Made by a program: the position numbers and the translations under genes. A stretch of 64,000 nucleotides of DNA from positions 21,014 to 85,013 of the forward strand of contig JAFSTN010000019.1 in assembly GCA_017450485.1 (NCBI GenBank), read 5' to 3'. The DNA comes from Lachnospiraceae bacterium (GTDB lineage: Bacteria > Bacillota > Clostridia > Lachnospirales > Lachnospiraceae). The notes beneath the pieces were generated by a model. The model had not been told where the DNA came from, made no database searches, and worked only from the letters and a program-made list of their open reading frames with translations. Shown here piece by piece: positions 63,865-64,000 of the stretch (its first letter is position 1; every line of letters begins with the position of its first letter).

Positions 63865-64000
<136 letters not shown>

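Overview
The window reads as chromosome of an anaerobic, low-to-medium-GC Firmicute, most likely of the Lachnospiraceae. This is inferred from family content: DUF4317, DUF5716/DUF5717, a CD1871A-type CXXC mini-protein, a TIGR03905/TSCPD protein, a YolD-like partner beside a Y-family polymerase, and the order priA-def-fmt-rsmB-rlmN-prpC-prkC-rsgA. MurE carries a DNPR motif, which predicts meso-diaminopimelate peptidoglycan. I saw no tRNA, rRNA, CRISPR array, insertion sequence or phage gene. Coding density is very high; the longest gap is about 240 bp, so no stretch above 300 bp lacks a gene. Only murE, the RND transporter and one partial gene lie on the plus strand.

Layout. 1-4.5 kb: tail of an unknown gene and an RND-type transporter with a very large coiled-coil insertion. 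4.5-22.6 kb (minus): Y-family polymerase with an SOS box, YolD-like protein, PriA, peptide deformylase, Fmt, RsmB, RlmN, PrpC phosphatase, PASTA kinase, RsgA, a LacI-sensor/GGDEF protein, GH36 alpha-galactosidase and UDP-glucose dehydrogenase. 22.7-30.3 kb (minus): PAP2 phosphatase, a polytopic membrane protein plus secreted protein, NagA, and a three-gene ABC-2 exporter with one apparently short permease. 30.3-31.9 kb (plus): murE, divergent from the exporter across a near-perfect palindrome. 31.9-41.6 kb (minus): purB-purA-aspS-DUF4317 followed by two tandem membrane EAL proteins. 41.7-48.7 kb (minus): a four-gene operon of unknown function (DUF5717, DUF5716, helical-repeat protein, coiled-coil membrane protein). 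48.8-52.2 kb: htpG under a CIRCE element and a PrsA-like lipoprotein. 52.2-56.6 kb: ilvE; beta-CASP nuclease-thyA-folA; a TSCPD protein. 56.9-60.2 kb: coiled-coil protein, LytTR regulator and GHKL kinase behind a LytTR-type direct-repeat box. 60.2-64 kb: hydrolase, YwaF-like protein, TlpA lipoprotein, CXXC mini-protein, 4Fe-4S membrane protein, and the end of a GNAT acetyltransferase.

Themes. Three genes act in cyclic-di-GMP turnover (one synthase, two phosphodiesterases). A protein-quality cluster (PrsA-like foldase, CIRCE-controlled HtpG) abuts the DUF5717/DUF5716 operon, whose DUF5716 protein looks to me like a degenerate Hsp70/actin-fold ATPase; this is my best candidate for an undescribed system. 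Several promoters place a consensus -10 only 6-10 nt from the start codon with no Shine-Dalgarno, suggesting leaderless mRNAs. A dispersed word, TTATGTNAAC, occurs ten times in the first 39 kb, where chance predicts about half an occurrence, and it appears in different reading frames and between genes.
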